A DNA stretch of 64,000 nucleotides from an uncultured Bacteroidales bacterium (GCA_947303465.1 CAMYYI010000007.1:1-64000); one strand, 5' to 3'; counted from the stretch's first letter, positions 26,703 to 38,641 are shown. Numbers and translations are program-made. Notes: generated by a model from the sequence alone, not told the origin.

Positions 26703-27459
26703 CATAGAGGCGTCTGAAATAGAGAATATGCCCCTGGGTGCATTCCCCGGGGAAATAAGAGTCATCGACAAGCCCGGCTTCGAATATGAGAAGGCGCTTT
26801 TCTACCTCTGCAGGCAGAAAGTGTTGGGATTCGATACCGAAAGCCGTCCAGTCTTTTCGCCGGGGCAGCACAATCACGGGGTTGCTCTTCTCCAGCTGTC
26901 CGGAGCCAAAAGGGCCTATCTTTTCAGGGTTCAGGAGCTGGGCATGCGGCACTCCCTGTGCAATCTGCTCTCCAATAAACGGATAATCAAGGTAGGTGCT
27001 GCAACGCTTGACGATGTTCACGGGTTGCAGAAGCTTCACCCCTTCAAGCCCGCCGGATTCGTTGACCTGCAGAAGATTGCCTGGGAATGGGGGATAAGGG
27101 ACAAGAGCGTGAAGAAGCTGGCGGCCAACATACTCGGCTGCCGCATTTCCAAGGCGCAGCAGCTCTCCAACTGGGAGGCGCCGGAGCTCAGTGAGGCGCA
27201 GTGCAATTATGCTGCGACCGATGCCTGGGTGTGCCGGGAAATGTACCTCAAGCTGCTGGAGTCGGAGAAGCATCCCCTGTCTCCGGAAGAATTGCTGCCG
27301 CCGCAGGACCGACTTGCCCACGAGGCTGCACTTGAGCGCAAGGAGGCCAATATTGCTGCGGAGAAGGCCCGTGCCGGCACCTCAAAGCGCAAGCACAGAC
27401 GCAGAAAGAAGAAAAGCTCAGAAGATGGTAAAGATAATACTGAAAAAGGGCAGGGATGA
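26689..27459 (+). CDS. 3'-5' exonuclease, DEDD superfamily (RNase D-like)
   Basis: 256 aa. D49-x-E51 in VLGFDTES is the first DEDD motif. KVGAATLDDVHGL carries the second Asp, and YAATDAWVCREMYLKL gives the third motif with the tyrosine of the DEDDy type. The last ~40 residues are a basic Lys/Arg tail, perhaps for RNA binding. It overlaps the preceding lipoprotein gene by 14 bp and the following methyltransferase gene by 35 bp. The substrate (tRNA, rRNA or DNA) is not determinable. Confidence 0.85.
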   Translation: MFKISIEASEIENMPLGAFPGEIRVIDKPGFEYEKALFYLCRQKVLGFDTESRPVFSPGQHNHGVALLQLSGAKRAYLFRVQELGMRHSLCNLLSNKRIIKVGAATLDDVHGLQKLHPFKPAGFVDLQKIAWEWGIRDKSVKKLAANILGCRISKAQQLSNWEAPELSEAQCNYAATDAWVCREMYLKLLESEKHPLSPEELLPPQDRLAHEAALERKEANIAAEKARAGTSKRKHRRRKKKSSEDGKDNTEKGQG

Positions 27460-28612
27460 GTCGTTGCGGCGTTTTCACCCCTGGGTGTTCTCGGGTGCGA
27501 TAGCGCAGATTCAGGGTTCGCCTGCCGAGGGCGACCTAGTGGCCGTGCACGATTTCGACGGCCGTTACCTGGCGTGCGGGCATTACCAGATAGGCTCCAT
27601 TTCAGTACGTATACTGAGCTTTTCCGGCGACCCCCAGGCCCCCGGTTTCTGGGCGGATGCCATCTCCGACGCCTATGCCGCAAGGCAGGCGATAGGGCTG
27701 CCGTCGGCAGATACCAACTGCTTCCGGCTCGTTCACGGCGAGGGCGACGGCCTGCCAGGGCTGATAATCGACTGGTACGACGGCGTCTGCGTGATGCAGG
27801 CCCACAGTGCCGGAATGTTCCGCGCCAAAGGACGTATCTGCGAAGCCCTTAAAGAGGTGTTCGGCGACAAGCTCAAGGCAGTATATGACAAGAGCTCCGG
27901 CACGGCTCCGTTCAAGGCCGGTCTGGATCTGGTAGACGGGTACCTTTACAAAGCTCCCGGTTTCGAGTCCGGCGAGACTACCGTGTGCGAGAACGGATGC
28001 CGCTTCATAGTGAACTGGGTGGAAGGCCAGAAGACCGGATTCTTCCTGGACCAGCGGGACAACAGGGCCCTGGTAGGCAAGTACGCAGCCGGTCGCCGGG
28101 TGCTCAATCTGTTCTGTTACACGGGAGGATTCAGCCTGTATGCCCTCCGTGGTGGCGCCGTATCGGTTGACAGCGTGGATTCATCGGCCAAAGCCATGGC
28201 CATGGTGGACCGCAATGTGGAGCTGAACGGGTTCGGCGGCAAGCATACATCTTTATGCTGCGATGCCATAGACTTCCTGGGGCAGACCGAAGAGGGGAAA
28301 TATGACCTTATGATAGTTGACCCGCCTGCATTCGCAAAGCATCGGGGCGTACTGAAAAACGCCCTGCGGGCCTATCAGAGGCTGAACGCGGCCGCTATTT
28401 CCAAGGTGGCTTCCGGCGGGCTCATCTTTACTTTCAGCTGCTCGCAGGTGGTTGATAAGATCTCCTTTGCGGAGCTGGTATTCAGCGCTGCCGCTCAGAC
28501 CGGCCGCAGGGTACGGATCATAGACCGCCTCTGCCAGGGAGGAGACCACCCTGTCAACATCTATCATCCTGAAGGGGAGTACCTTAAGGGCCTTCTGCTT
28601 TACGTAGACTAG
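27425..28612 (+). CDS. Class I SAM-dependent rRNA methyltransferase (RlmI-like)
   Basis: 395 aa from the ATG at 27425; the longer open frame is shadow from the exonuclease gene. It has a PUA RNA-binding domain (1-75, RRFHPWVFSGAI), then a Rossmann methyltransferase with NLFCYTGGFSLYAL (motif I) and VDPPAFAK (motif IV). The family makes 5-methylcytosine in 23S rRNA (RlmI, C1962 in E. coli); the exact site here is inferred. Its stop shares a CTAG with the convergent ispG stop. Confidence 0.9.
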   Translation: MVKIILKKGRDESLRRFHPWVFSGAIAQIQGSPAEGDLVAVHDFDGRYLACGHYQIGSISVRILSFSGDPQAPGFWADAISDAYAARQAIGLPSADTNCFRLVHGEGDGLPGLIIDWYDGVCVMQAHSAGMFRAKGRICEALKEVFGDKLKAVYDKSSGTAPFKAGLDLVDGYLYKAPGFESGETTVCENGCRFIVNWVEGQKTGFFLDQRDNRALVGKYAAGRRVLNLFCYTGGFSLYALRGGAVSVDSVDSSAKAMAMVDRNVELNGFGGKHTSLCCDAIDFLGQTEEGKYDLMIVDPPAFAKHRGVLKNALRAYQRLNAAAISKVASGGLIFTFSCSQVVDKISFAELVFSAAAQTGRRVRIIDRLCQGGDHPVNIYHPEGEYLKGLLLYVD

Positions 28613-29934
28613 GCATTTTCCGCCTCTATCAGTTCCAGCAGGCGGTCTATGGCCTCACTGTCCGGAACGTGCCGCAGCACGGGTTCGCTCTTGCGGTAGA
28701 TGGTAACTCTGCCGCCACCTTCCCCAACATACCCCCAGTCTGCATCGGCCATCTCGCCGGGGCCGTTGACTATGCAGCCCATAACTGCTATTACCATACC
28801 CTTGAGGTGGGCGGTGCGGCGCTTGACTTCCTCGAAAGTCTCTTGCAGATTGTACATGGTGCGGCCGCAGCCGGGGCATGCTATATACTCGGGACGGTAG
28901 AATCGCCTGCGGGCAGCCTGCATGATCTCATCGCGCAGATACTCGGACAGGCCGGCGTCTGCCGGAATCTCGTCGATTTCGCGCTTAAGCAGTTTCGGCC
29001 CCCATTCAATTGCGGCATCCAGCATCGGATCCTGCGCCGCCGACTGACAAGCGGAGCCGGAATTGGTTCTTCGAGCAGCTGCACGAAAAATAATTCCGGG
29101 CCTTCCGTCTGGAAGACTCCGTTCGGCGGCGCCTGCACCGTAGTTGGCAAGATATTGGGCGACAGGGAGTTCGTTCTCCGGAGGCTCCGTCAAAGAGACC
29201 CGTATCGTATCGCCGATTCCTTCCTGGAGCAGGGAAGCAATTCCAACGCAGGATTTGATTCGCCCGGCATCTCCGTTTCCAGCTTCCGTGACACCCAGAT
29301 GCAGAGGGAAGACATGGCCGGATTCCTGCATCAGTTTCACCAGTTCCCTGTACGCCTGCACCATTACAACCGTATTGGATGCCTTAAGTGAAACCACCAC
29401 ATTGAAGAACTTTGCATCAATGCACATCTGCAGCCATTCCATAGCTGCCTTGGCCATGGCAAAGGGCGTATTGCCGTAGAGTTCCGTGATGTATTTGCCC
29501 AGGGATCCGTGGTTAAGGCCTACACGCACCGCAGTCCCATGCCGCATGCAAACTTCAAGGAATTCCGCGAACTTGCGGCGTGCCGTTTCGTGGTCGGGAT
29601 GGAAATTACCCGGGTTGATACGTACCTTTTCCACTATTCCGGCGCAGGCAATGGCAGTATCGGAAGAGAAATGTATGTCTGCCACGAGCGGGACAGCGCA
29701 GCCTGCGTCATTCAGTCTCCGGCGTATCTCTTTGAGAGCGGGGACGTCCTGGAGACCGGGAACCGTCACGCGTACCATCTGGGCGCCGGCCTTCGCAAGG
29801 CTCAGGCACTGGGCTACCGTAGCGTCCACGTCCGAGGTATGTGTGTTGCACATGGTCTGAACGACCACGGACCTGCCGCCGCCGATGACCAGACTGTCAC
29901 CGACCCTGACTTCAATCGTTTTCAGCCTTTCCAT
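28609..29934 (-). CDS. ispG: 4-hydroxy-3-methylbut-2-enyl diphosphate synthase (IspG/GcpE), shortened insert
   Basis: 441 aa from the ATG at 29934. The TIM-barrel part starts with VVVQTMCNTHTSDV. The C-terminal [4Fe-4S] domain has CPGC (about 353-356), Cys387 in MGCIVNGPGE and the following Glu. It makes HMBPP in the MEP isoprenoid pathway. E. coli IspG is 372 aa, and Bacteroidetes proteins usually carry a large insert (about 600 aa in total). Here the insert between barrel and cluster domain is about 110 residues, so the protein is intermediate. It is the last gene of the ligA operon and overlaps the upstream gene by 23 bp. Confidence 0.92.
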   Translation of the reverse strand: MERLKTIEVRVGDSLVIGGGRSVVVQTMCNTHTSDVDATVAQCLSLAKAGAQMVRVTVPGLQDVPALKEIRRRLNDAGCAVPLVADIHFSSDTAIACAGIVEKVRINPGNFHPDHETARRKFAEFLEVCMRHGTAVRVGLNHGSLGKYITELYGNTPFAMAKAAMEWLQMCIDAKFFNVVVSLKASNTVVMVQAYRELVKLMQESGHVFPLHLGVTEAGNGDAGRIKSCVGIASLLQEGIGDTIRVSLTEPPENELPVAQYLANYGAGAAERSLPDGRPGIIFRAAARRTNSGSACQSAAQDPMLDAAIEWGPKLLKREIDEIPADAGLSEYLRDEIMQAARRRFYRPEYIACPGCGRTMYNLQETFEEVKRRTAHLKGMVIAVMGCIVNGPGEMADADWGYVGEGGGRVTIYRKSEPVLRHVPDSEAIDRLLELIEAENA

Positions 29935-30754
29935 AAACAATCTCTCTTGCCTGTTGTTTTATCTGCTTGGTAGTCTTGCCGGTACGCTTGGTAAGCTGAA
30001 TATATACTCCAATTGTTACCGATATGTCTATAGGGTTGGCATAACGGTAATAATAGGTATTGTAAGGGTGGAAGACTTCGTTGTAATAGTCCGGCTCGTA
30101 GAGATTGCTCATGCTCCAGCGCCCCAGCAGGTTAAGGTGAATCTCCACCGGGTCGAACATGAAGCCCAGGCCCGCGCCGCCGATGAGTCCGTAATCGAAG
30201 CGGTACTCGTAGTCGCGGAAAGCGTTGGTGTATTCCTGGTCCAGCCACTGTCCGCTTCTTTCTACGGACAGTCTGTAGCCCAGGTAGGCGCCAAGGTCTG
30301 CAAGCACTTTCATATTGCCGGAATCGAAGTGCATCTGCATCATCGCTGGCATCTCAACCGTCTTGATGGTCATGTCGGTGGCACCGTCCACGTAGCCCAG
30401 GGGATATCCGGTCTGCGGATTCGTGTCGAACTTGACTCCGGAGTGGGAGTATGAGAAGCCGGCAGTGATACCGAAGTAGGGGATATAGTTGAACATCTTC
30501 TCGTAATGCGTGTACATTACGGAGAAGTAGGTGGGCTGAAAGCGGAAGTTCGCCCCCATCTTGGTGGGGTTGAAGTAAACCGTTGAGAAAGTGACGCCGT
30601 AGTTCACTCCAATCATGTGGTAGTCGTTGATGCCGGTGGCGCGCTTTACGTTCACGGTGTCCAGATATTCAGGCGTGTACATCAGCGAATCCTTCTGCGC
30701 CCTCAGCAGGAGGCAGGAAGCCAGCAGAACTATGGTGAATAAGGCCTTTTTCAT
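29912..30754 (-). CDS. PorT-like outer-membrane beta-barrel protein
   Basis: 280 aa with a signal peptide (MKKALFTIVLLASCLLLRAQ). The mature part is a string of amphipathic strands rich in Tyr and Phe (YFSVMYTHYEKMFNYIPYFGI, GGAGLGFMFDP), typical of small Bacteroidetes barrels of the OMP_b-brl type. Function unknown. It begins in a 4-bp overlap with the Ig-like lipoprotein gene. Confidence 0.72.
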   Translation of the reverse strand: MKKALFTIVLLASCLLLRAQKDSLMYTPEYLDTVNVKRATGINDYHMIGVNYGVTFSTVYFNPTKMGANFRFQPTYFSVMYTHYEKMFNYIPYFGITAGFSYSHSGVKFDTNPQTGYPLGYVDGATDMTIKTVEMPAMMQMHFDSGNMKVLADLGAYLGYRLSVERSGQWLDQEYTNAFRDYEYRFDYGLIGGAGLGFMFDPVEIHLNLLGRWSMSNLYEPDYYNEVFHPYNTYYYRYANPIDISVTIGVYIQLTKRTGKTTKQIKQQAREIVYGKAEND

Positions 30755-32541
30755 TGCTCGAACAGGGTTTTGACATTGATTTCCTGCTCCACTTCCGCGC
30801 TTGCCGGAATCTCCAGAAGGTCTTTGTCGCCTATCATGAAGAACAGCACGCTCTCGGGCTGGCGGTGTTCGAGCAGGGAGCCCGTGTCCACTATGGAGTT
30901 GCGGTTGCCGTCATCCGTGATGCGGATGGCGTACTTGCCTTCCTTCAGGTAGGGGAACATCAGGGTGCAGTCGCTGTCTATGATGTACTGGCGCAGTACG
31001 TTCTGGCGCTTTTCGTCCAGGAGGTCAACTATTATCTTGCGGTCAACCCCGCACATGACAGCCTTGAGGCTGCTGAGCTGTTCGTCGTTGGGCAGGCTGA
31101 CCTTGACCTCGGTGCTGTCCGACCAGAATCCGTTGATATCGCGGAAAGCACGGTGGGGGACCTTGAGGAAATACTCGTAGCCCGGAAGCATGGCATCCTT
31201 GGGCCTTATGATATAACGGCGTATCTCCGCAGTATCGCGCTCTATCGCTATCTCGCCTACGAATTCCTTCTGCTTGGGATTGAGATAACGGAAACGCAGG
31301 GAGTCGAAGTTCTCATAAATGATGGGGTCTTCGAACATGAGTTCGAATCCGTTCTGTTCCACCGTCTCGGGTGTGGCCGTAAGCTTGTAAACGCAGATGG
31401 TATCTTCGTGCTTAAGCTGCCTGCGGGGTATCTTATGGCGCAGTTTCTTGCCCTCCGGCATGGTGAGCTTAAGGTGCTCCAGGGCAGGCTGGAGCCGGCC
31501 CAGTGAGTCTGTTTTGCGATAGTTGACGAAGAGATGCATGGTGTCCGGAGCCTGCTTGCGGCTGTTCAGCCAAAGCACCAGACTGTCCTGCAAAATGTTG
31601 AACTGGGATATGACCTGATCTGCCTTGTAGCCCCTGAACCAGAGGGAGTCTATCCAGACATACGGCGCCTGGAAGGTAATATATGCGGAACGGTCCGATG
31701 TACGTGCCTTGTTAACCAGGTACTGCTTGCTGGGCTTTTCGCGGAACAGGCGCATCTTGTAATCGACGCGGCGGGCTTCGCACATAAGGGTGTCCAGCAT
31801 GTCGTATTTCAGCATTTCAGGCAGCGTATCGACCACCCGCACCACCGGACGCACCGCAGAATCCACGAAGGCTATCAGGTCGCTGTCCGGATCGTAGATA
31901 TTGTTGCTGGATTCGTCCTTGATTGCGTACAGCCTGTAGAGCGTATCCGCCAGATAGGGCAGGCAGAAGTAGCCCCAGTCGTCAGTCTTGACCGCAGCAT
32001 CCGGACGCCTCAGGAATACGGCCGAATCCGACAGGTCTTTGTAGAGCATAACGGTGGCCCCCTTGACCGGCCTCAGCGTATTGCAGTCCTGTACCTTGCC
32101 CGTAAGCAGCAGGGAGTCTATCACGGGACCGGTAGAGAATACATAAGTGTAGCCCGGGAACTTGTTGCCCTCGTTGTTGTCTGCCAGGGCATCGCTCATG
32201 TTCAAAGTGTAGGTAGTGTTGGAATCCAGCGGGGATTCGAAAGTGATTACCAGATACTTATCTTTGATGCGGGCTTTGAGGGGCTTTTCAGGAGGAGGTG
32301 ACAGGAAGATGTTCTTCTGGTCCTTGATGGTCACATATTCATCGAATCGGAACACCAGTTTGGTGCCTTCCACCGGCACGTTGACGGCTCCCGGCAGGGG
32401 ATTGATGCCGATAATCACCGGCGGGATGGTGTCCTTGTCGCCACCCGTAGGGGACTGCGTCGTATTGGCGCAGGAGTGAATGAATATCATCGGCAGGAAA
32501 ATGGCCGCCGATATAATCAGGGGCAGGAATCTCTTTATCAT
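30751..32541 (-). CDS. Ig-like (Big_5) domain lipoprotein
   Basis: 596 aa. Lipoprotein signal ending FIHSC, followed by the TTQSPTGGDKDTIPPVI linker common to this Bacteroidetes family. A SbsA/Big_5 Ig-like domain follows (about 30-140; VPVEGTKLVFRFDEYV). The rest is beta-rich, with a carboxypeptidase-regulatory-like stretch (GYFCLPYLADTLYRLYAI). It is probably a surface or periplasmic structural lipoprotein of unknown partner, and is linked to rel by a 4-bp overlap. Confidence 0.75.
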   Translation of the reverse strand: MIKRFLPLIISAAIFLPMIFIHSCANTTQSPTGGDKDTIPPVIIGINPLPGAVNVPVEGTKLVFRFDEYVTIKDQKNIFLSPPPEKPLKARIKDKYLVITFESPLDSNTTYTLNMSDALADNNEGNKFPGYTYVFSTGPVIDSLLLTGKVQDCNTLRPVKGATVMLYKDLSDSAVFLRRPDAAVKTDDWGYFCLPYLADTLYRLYAIKDESSNNIYDPDSDLIAFVDSAVRPVVRVVDTLPEMLKYDMLDTLMCEARRVDYKMRLFREKPSKQYLVNKARTSDRSAYITFQAPYVWIDSLWFRGYKADQVISQFNILQDSLVLWLNSRKQAPDTMHLFVNYRKTDSLGRLQPALEHLKLTMPEGKKLRHKIPRRQLKHEDTICVYKLTATPETVEQNGFELMFEDPIIYENFDSLRFRYLNPKQKEFVGEIAIERDTAEIRRYIIRPKDAMLPGYEYFLKVPHRAFRDINGFWSDSTEVKVSLPNDEQLSSLKAVMCGVDRKIIVDLLDEKRQNVLRQYIIDSDCTLMFPYLKEGKYAIRITDDGNRNSIVDTGSLLEHRQPESVLFFMIGDKDLLEIPASAEVEQEINVKTLFEQ

Positions 32542-34229
32542 ATACCGATTACTGTGACGCTCTCGATGCCGTCTATTCGTTTAAGTGCTGTCTCTATGTC
32601 TTCTGCCAGTCCGGGCCGGCTGTGGCCCTGCAGGCTGATTTTAAGCGGGATATCTGCAATGCTGTCCTGCTCTTCCGGATTGCCGGCAAGAAGGCGTTCG
32701 GCCTCTTCTACATTCTCCGGCTCGTTGGCCCTTATCCATTCCATCACCCGGCGCTTGGCACTGCGGGTCTTGAGGAATTTCAGCCAGTCCAGCTTGGGAT
32801 GAGCATTCAAGGCCGTAATTATCTCCACCTGGTCGCCTGCCTTGAGTACGCGGGACAGGCCCATGAGCTTCATGTTCACCTTGGCCGCTATGGCATGGCT
32901 GCCGACGTCCGTGTGCACCTTGTATGCAAAATCCAGGGCGGTGGAACCCTTGGGGATGCTGCGCTGCTCTCCCTTGGGGGTGAAAACCACTATTTCGCTG
33001 GTGTTTATGTTGTCCTGGACTATATCCAGCAGCTCAAGGGCATCCACGCTGTCGCTGCTCAGGATTTCCTGTACCTTGGCGAGCCACTGGTCAATCTGCG
33101 TATCGGCCTCCGACAGGTAACCGTCGTTCTTGTATGCCCAGTGGGCGGCGATACCCTTTTCGGCTATATCGTCCATCCTCCTGGAACGCACCTGCACCTC
33201 CACCCATATGCCGGAATTGCTCATTACAGTCATGTGGAGAGCCTCGTATCCGTTTTTCTTGGGATGCCTTATCCAGTCGCGGAAGCGGCTGTCCTTGCCC
33301 TTGTAAAGGGAGGTGACGGTTGAATAGATGATGAAGGCCTGGTCGCGCTCACGGTTGATGTCATCCGTCTCCGGGTCGAACACTATGCGCACCGCATACA
33401 GGTCGTATATCTGCTCGAAGGGCACATGCTTGGTCTTCATCTTGTACCAGATGGAGTACGGCGTCTTGATGCGCTTCTTGACCGTAAAACGGAAGCCCTT
33501 CTCCATCAGGGCGGTCGCTATAGGCTCTATGAAATCGTCCAGCTCGCGTATGCGGCTGGCAAGCCCGGTGTCGGTGCGTTCAACTATGTCATTATAATCG
33601 CAGGGATGAACGTAACGCAGCCAGATGTTTTCCAGCTCCGACTTGATGCTGTAAAGGCCCAGACGGTGCGCGAGCGGGATGAATATGGACATGGTCTCCA
33701 CCAGCACCTTCTCCCTTTTGTTTTCTGGCATGGAATCCAGGTTGCGCATGCATTCCAGCCGGTCCGCGAGCTTGATGAGGACAACGCGAACATCGTCGTC
33801 CATGCTAAGCAGAATGCGCTTCAGGTTTTCCGCCTGCGCCTTTTCACTGTAAAGCTCGCCGTTTGCAGCCGGTACGTCCGACTCCAGTATCATGTTTACG
33901 TTGACCAGTCCTTCCACCAGACCGGCAATCTTGTCGCCGAAGACATTGCGGACGTCTTCCACCGTATAGAAGTCGGTGTGCTCTACTACATCTACCAGAA
34001 GCGCGGCGCAGATGGATTTATAGCCGAGTCCGACATTGGATACAACGATCTTCGCAACTCGCACCGAATGCAGCACGAAGGGGTCTCCGTTATGCAGCAG
34101 TACCCCCTTGTGGGCCTCGTCGGCTATGTTGAAGGCCTTGCGTATGAAATCCATCTCCTGCCCGTCCCGGCAGCGGCCGTGGGCAAGTTCCATCAATGCA
34201 TCGTATTCTTTCCGTGTGCGCTGGTTCAT
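32538..34229 (-). CDS. rel: RelA/SpoT-family (p)ppGpp synthetase with degenerate hydrolase domain
   Basis: 563 aa. N-terminal HD-like domain: His54 and Asp156 are kept, but the HD pair is V79-D80, the following ED is E83-H84, and HNM is E159-C160-M, so key hydrolase residues are missing. The synthetase domain looks intact (RIKTPYSIW, then HPKKNGYEALH, EVQVRSRRMDDIAEKG, AAHWAYK). TGS domain: VFTPKGEQRSIPKGSTALDFAYKVH. Only a partial ACT-like end remains. It should make (p)ppGpp but probably cannot degrade it. It overlaps its neighbours on both sides by 4 bp. Confidence 0.9.
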   Translation of the reverse strand: MNQRTRKEYDALMELAHGRCRDGQEMDFIRKAFNIADEAHKGVLLHNGDPFVLHSVRVAKIVVSNVGLGYKSICAALLVDVVEHTDFYTVEDVRNVFGDKIAGLVEGLVNVNMILESDVPAANGELYSEKAQAENLKRILLSMDDDVRVVLIKLADRLECMRNLDSMPENKREKVLVETMSIFIPLAHRLGLYSIKSELENIWLRYVHPCDYNDIVERTDTGLASRIRELDDFIEPIATALMEKGFRFTVKKRIKTPYSIWYKMKTKHVPFEQIYDLYAVRIVFDPETDDINRERDQAFIIYSTVTSLYKGKDSRFRDWIRHPKKNGYEALHMTVMSNSGIWVEVQVRSRRMDDIAEKGIAAHWAYKNDGYLSEADTQIDQWLAKVQEILSSDSVDALELLDIVQDNINTSEIVVFTPKGEQRSIPKGSTALDFAYKVHTDVGSHAIAAKVNMKLMGLSRVLKAGDQVEIITALNAHPKLDWLKFLKTRSAKRRVMEWIRANEPENVEEAERLLAGNPEEQDSIADIPLKISLQGHSRPGLAEDIETALKRIDGIESVTVIGI

Positions 34230-35158
34230 CTGAGCGCCTCCTCCTGAAGGCCGTAGTTCTTGACGTTCTGGAAGCTGTAGGTGAGTTCGGCTCCGTAAAT
34301 GATTATCTGCCAGCTGAAATTAAGCCACACCAGGAAGAGGGGGATGGCCGCTAAGACTCCGTAAACCGTATTCATCCTGGCAACGAAAACCTGGGTCTCC
34401 AGGTACAGGTACTGGAAGACCACAAAGACCAGTGCGGCAATCAAGGCCGCCCTGAGGGCATTTTTGTATTTAACCTCCGTTGCCGGTATGAACTTGTACA
34501 TGGCCGACAGCGTAAGGGCCGTAATGATATACAGACCTACGTAGCCAAGCAGCTTGGGCAGGAAACGCAGGTCCGAGAGATCGAGACCGAGCAGGTTGGT
34601 AAAGTTACCGTAGTAGGCTATTCCGGTGCCGAATATGATAACCAGGAACGGGGTGAGGATGAGCACCAGCAGATAGTAACCGAAGCGCTTGTAAATCTTG
34701 CGGGGTATCTTGCGTATGCCCCATACATTGTTGAAGACGCGCTCTACCTGGAACATCATCCACAGTATGGTCCACAGGAAGGACAGGGCGGCCACTACAC
34801 CTACCCAGCCGCTCTTTGCTATATCAATGAGGTTTACGGCCTTCTCTTCAATCATGTCCAGCATACTGGTATCTACGAAGGCGGAGAACATGCCGAGAAC
34901 GGTCTCCAGATACCTTTCAAGGCCCATACCACCGGTAATCGCAAAAGTGAATGCAAGCAAGGGAATCAGGGCCAGGGTAAAGAAATAACTGAGCGCTACG
35001 CACTGGAAGCCCATGCGGTTTTCCGCAAAGGTGTTTATGGTTATGCGGACCAGCTTCATGGTGGTGACAAGCCGGGCGTAGCCCTTGGACACAAGGGAGA
35101 CTTTGTTTGTGTCGATAGACCAGATACGGTCGGTAAACAAGTCTTTGAGTCTTCCCAT
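34226..35158 (-). CDS. YihY/BrkB family inner-membrane protein
   Basis: 310 aa from the ATG at 35158, 5 bp after the ligA stop; the longer open frame lies inside ligA. Six hydrophobic segments, with the family signatures ALSYFFTLALIPLLAF and FLWTILWMMFQVERVFNNVW. The family was once misnamed RNase BN; its real function is unknown. Part of the ligA-to-ispG operon. Confidence 0.85.
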   Translation of the reverse strand: MGRLKDLFTDRIWSIDTNKVSLVSKGYARLVTTMKLVRITINTFAENRMGFQCVALSYFFTLALIPLLAFTFAITGGMGLERYLETVLGMFSAFVDTSMLDMIEEKAVNLIDIAKSGWVGVVAALSFLWTILWMMFQVERVFNNVWGIRKIPRKIYKRFGYYLLVLILTPFLVIIFGTGIAYYGNFTNLLGLDLSDLRFLPKLLGYVGLYIITALTLSAMYKFIPATEVKYKNALRAALIAALVFVVFQYLYLETQVFVARMNTVYGVLAAIPLFLVWLNFSWQIIIYGAELTYSFQNVKNYGLQEEALR

Positions 35159-35163
35159 ATATG

Positions 35164-37329
<2,166 letters not shown>

Positions 37330-37341
37330 TTAAAACTGAAT

Positions 37342-38571
37342 ATGAAAGATTCCATTATCATTCTCTGCGGCGGTGGTCCCGCTCCCGGCATGAACACCGT
37401 AGTGTGCTCCGTCGCCAAGACTTTCCTTTCCAATGGTTATCGCGTAATCGGCCTCCACGGCGGTTACAGCGGGCTTTTCAGCAGCGCTCCCCGCACCGAG
37501 GACATAGACTTCTTCAAGGCGGACGCCTATTTCAACAGGGGCGGCTCCTACCTGCAGATGAGCCGTTTCAAACCCACCGACGAAGACTTCGAGAAGCGTT
37601 TCAACCTGGAGCTTTTCCAGAGCAACAACATCAAGCTCCTCGTCACCGTGGGCGGCGACGACACTGCATCAACCGCAAACCGTATCGCCAAGTTCCTTGA
37701 GGCCAAGAAATACCCCATTGCGAACATTCACGTTCCCAAGACCATAGACAATGACCTGCCTTTGCCCAACAATACTCCGACCTTCGGATTCAATTCCGCA
37801 AAGCAGGAGGGCTCACACATCGCCCGCACCATTTACGAGGATGCCCGCACCTCCGGCAACTGGCTGCTCATCAGCGCCATGGGCCGCAGCGCCGGTCACC
37901 TCGCCCTGGGTATCGGCGAGGCAACCCATTGCCCCATGACCATCATCCCCGAGATGTTCAACAAGACCGGAATCAACCTGGACAAGATTGTAAAGCTTGC
38001 CATTTCTGCCATTATCAAGCGTAAGGTTCTCGGAATCGATTATGGTACCGTGGTGGTTGCGGAGGGAGTTTTCCACGACCTGGATCCTCAGGAAATCAAG
38101 AACGCCGGCGTTACCATGACTTACGACGAGCATGGACATCCGGAGCTTGGCAAGATAAGCAAGGCCGTTCTCTTCAACGATATCCTGGACAAGGAATTCA
38201 AGAAGATAGGTCTCAAGATCAAGACCCGTCCCGTGGAAATCGGTTACGACGTACGCTGCCAGGATCCTATCGCATACGACCTCAGCTACTGCTCGGAGCT
38301 GGCTATGGGTGTGTACGAACTCTTCAAGAAGGGTGAGACAGGGTGCATGGTGTATGTGGACGCATTCGGCAATCCTTCTCCTCTGTATCTGCATGACCTG
38401 CAGAACGCCGAGGGCAAGATTCCTCCCCGTCGCGTGGAGATTTCCGGCGGCATCGCCCAGAATTACTACAACCACATCTGCCACTACATCACTCCTGCGG
38501 ATTACGAAGCCGCAAAGAAGTATGTGCCGGATCCTGAAGCATACGACTTCAAGAAGATACTCAACTGGTAA
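37342..38571 (+). CDS. pfp: Pyrophosphate-dependent 6-phosphofructokinase
   Basis: 409 aa. GGDDT (104-108) has the second Asp, where ATP enzymes have Gly, and PKTIDND (132-138) has Lys, where ATP enzymes have Gly; both mark PPi as phosphoryl donor. MGRSAGHLAL is the fructose-6-phosphate motif. The reaction is reversible and spares ATP in glycolysis. It is monocistronic, with a strong promoter and terminator. Confidence 0.92.
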   Translation: MKDSIIILCGGGPAPGMNTVVCSVAKTFLSNGYRVIGLHGGYSGLFSSAPRTEDIDFFKADAYFNRGGSYLQMSRFKPTDEDFEKRFNLELFQSNNIKLLVTVGGDDTASTANRIAKFLEAKKYPIANIHVPKTIDNDLPLPNNTPTFGFNSAKQEGSHIARTIYEDARTSGNWLLISAMGRSAGHLALGIGEATHCPMTIIPEMFNKTGINLDKIVKLAISAIIKRKVLGIDYGTVVVAEGVFHDLDPQEIKNAGVTMTYDEHGHPELGKISKAVLFNDILDKEFKKIGLKIKTRPVEIGYDVRCQDPIAYDLSYCSELAMGVYELFKKGETGCMVYVDAFGNPSPLYLHDLQNAEGKIPPRRVEISGGIAQNYYNHICHYITPADYEAAKKYVPDPEAYDFKKILNW

Positions 38572-38589
38572 TTTCTACTGGACAGGACG

Positions 38590-38620
38590 AAAAAACCGGA
38601 TCACTTCGATCCGGTTTTTT
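38590..38620. terminator. Bidirectional terminator between pfp and the DUF1508 gene
   Basis: AAAAAACCGGATC and GATCCGGTTTTTT flank a 5-nt loop. The T- and A-runs make it functional on both strands, as expected between convergent genes. Confidence 0.9.
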
Positions 38621-38641
38621 GTTGCTCAATGGGGGAGAAAA

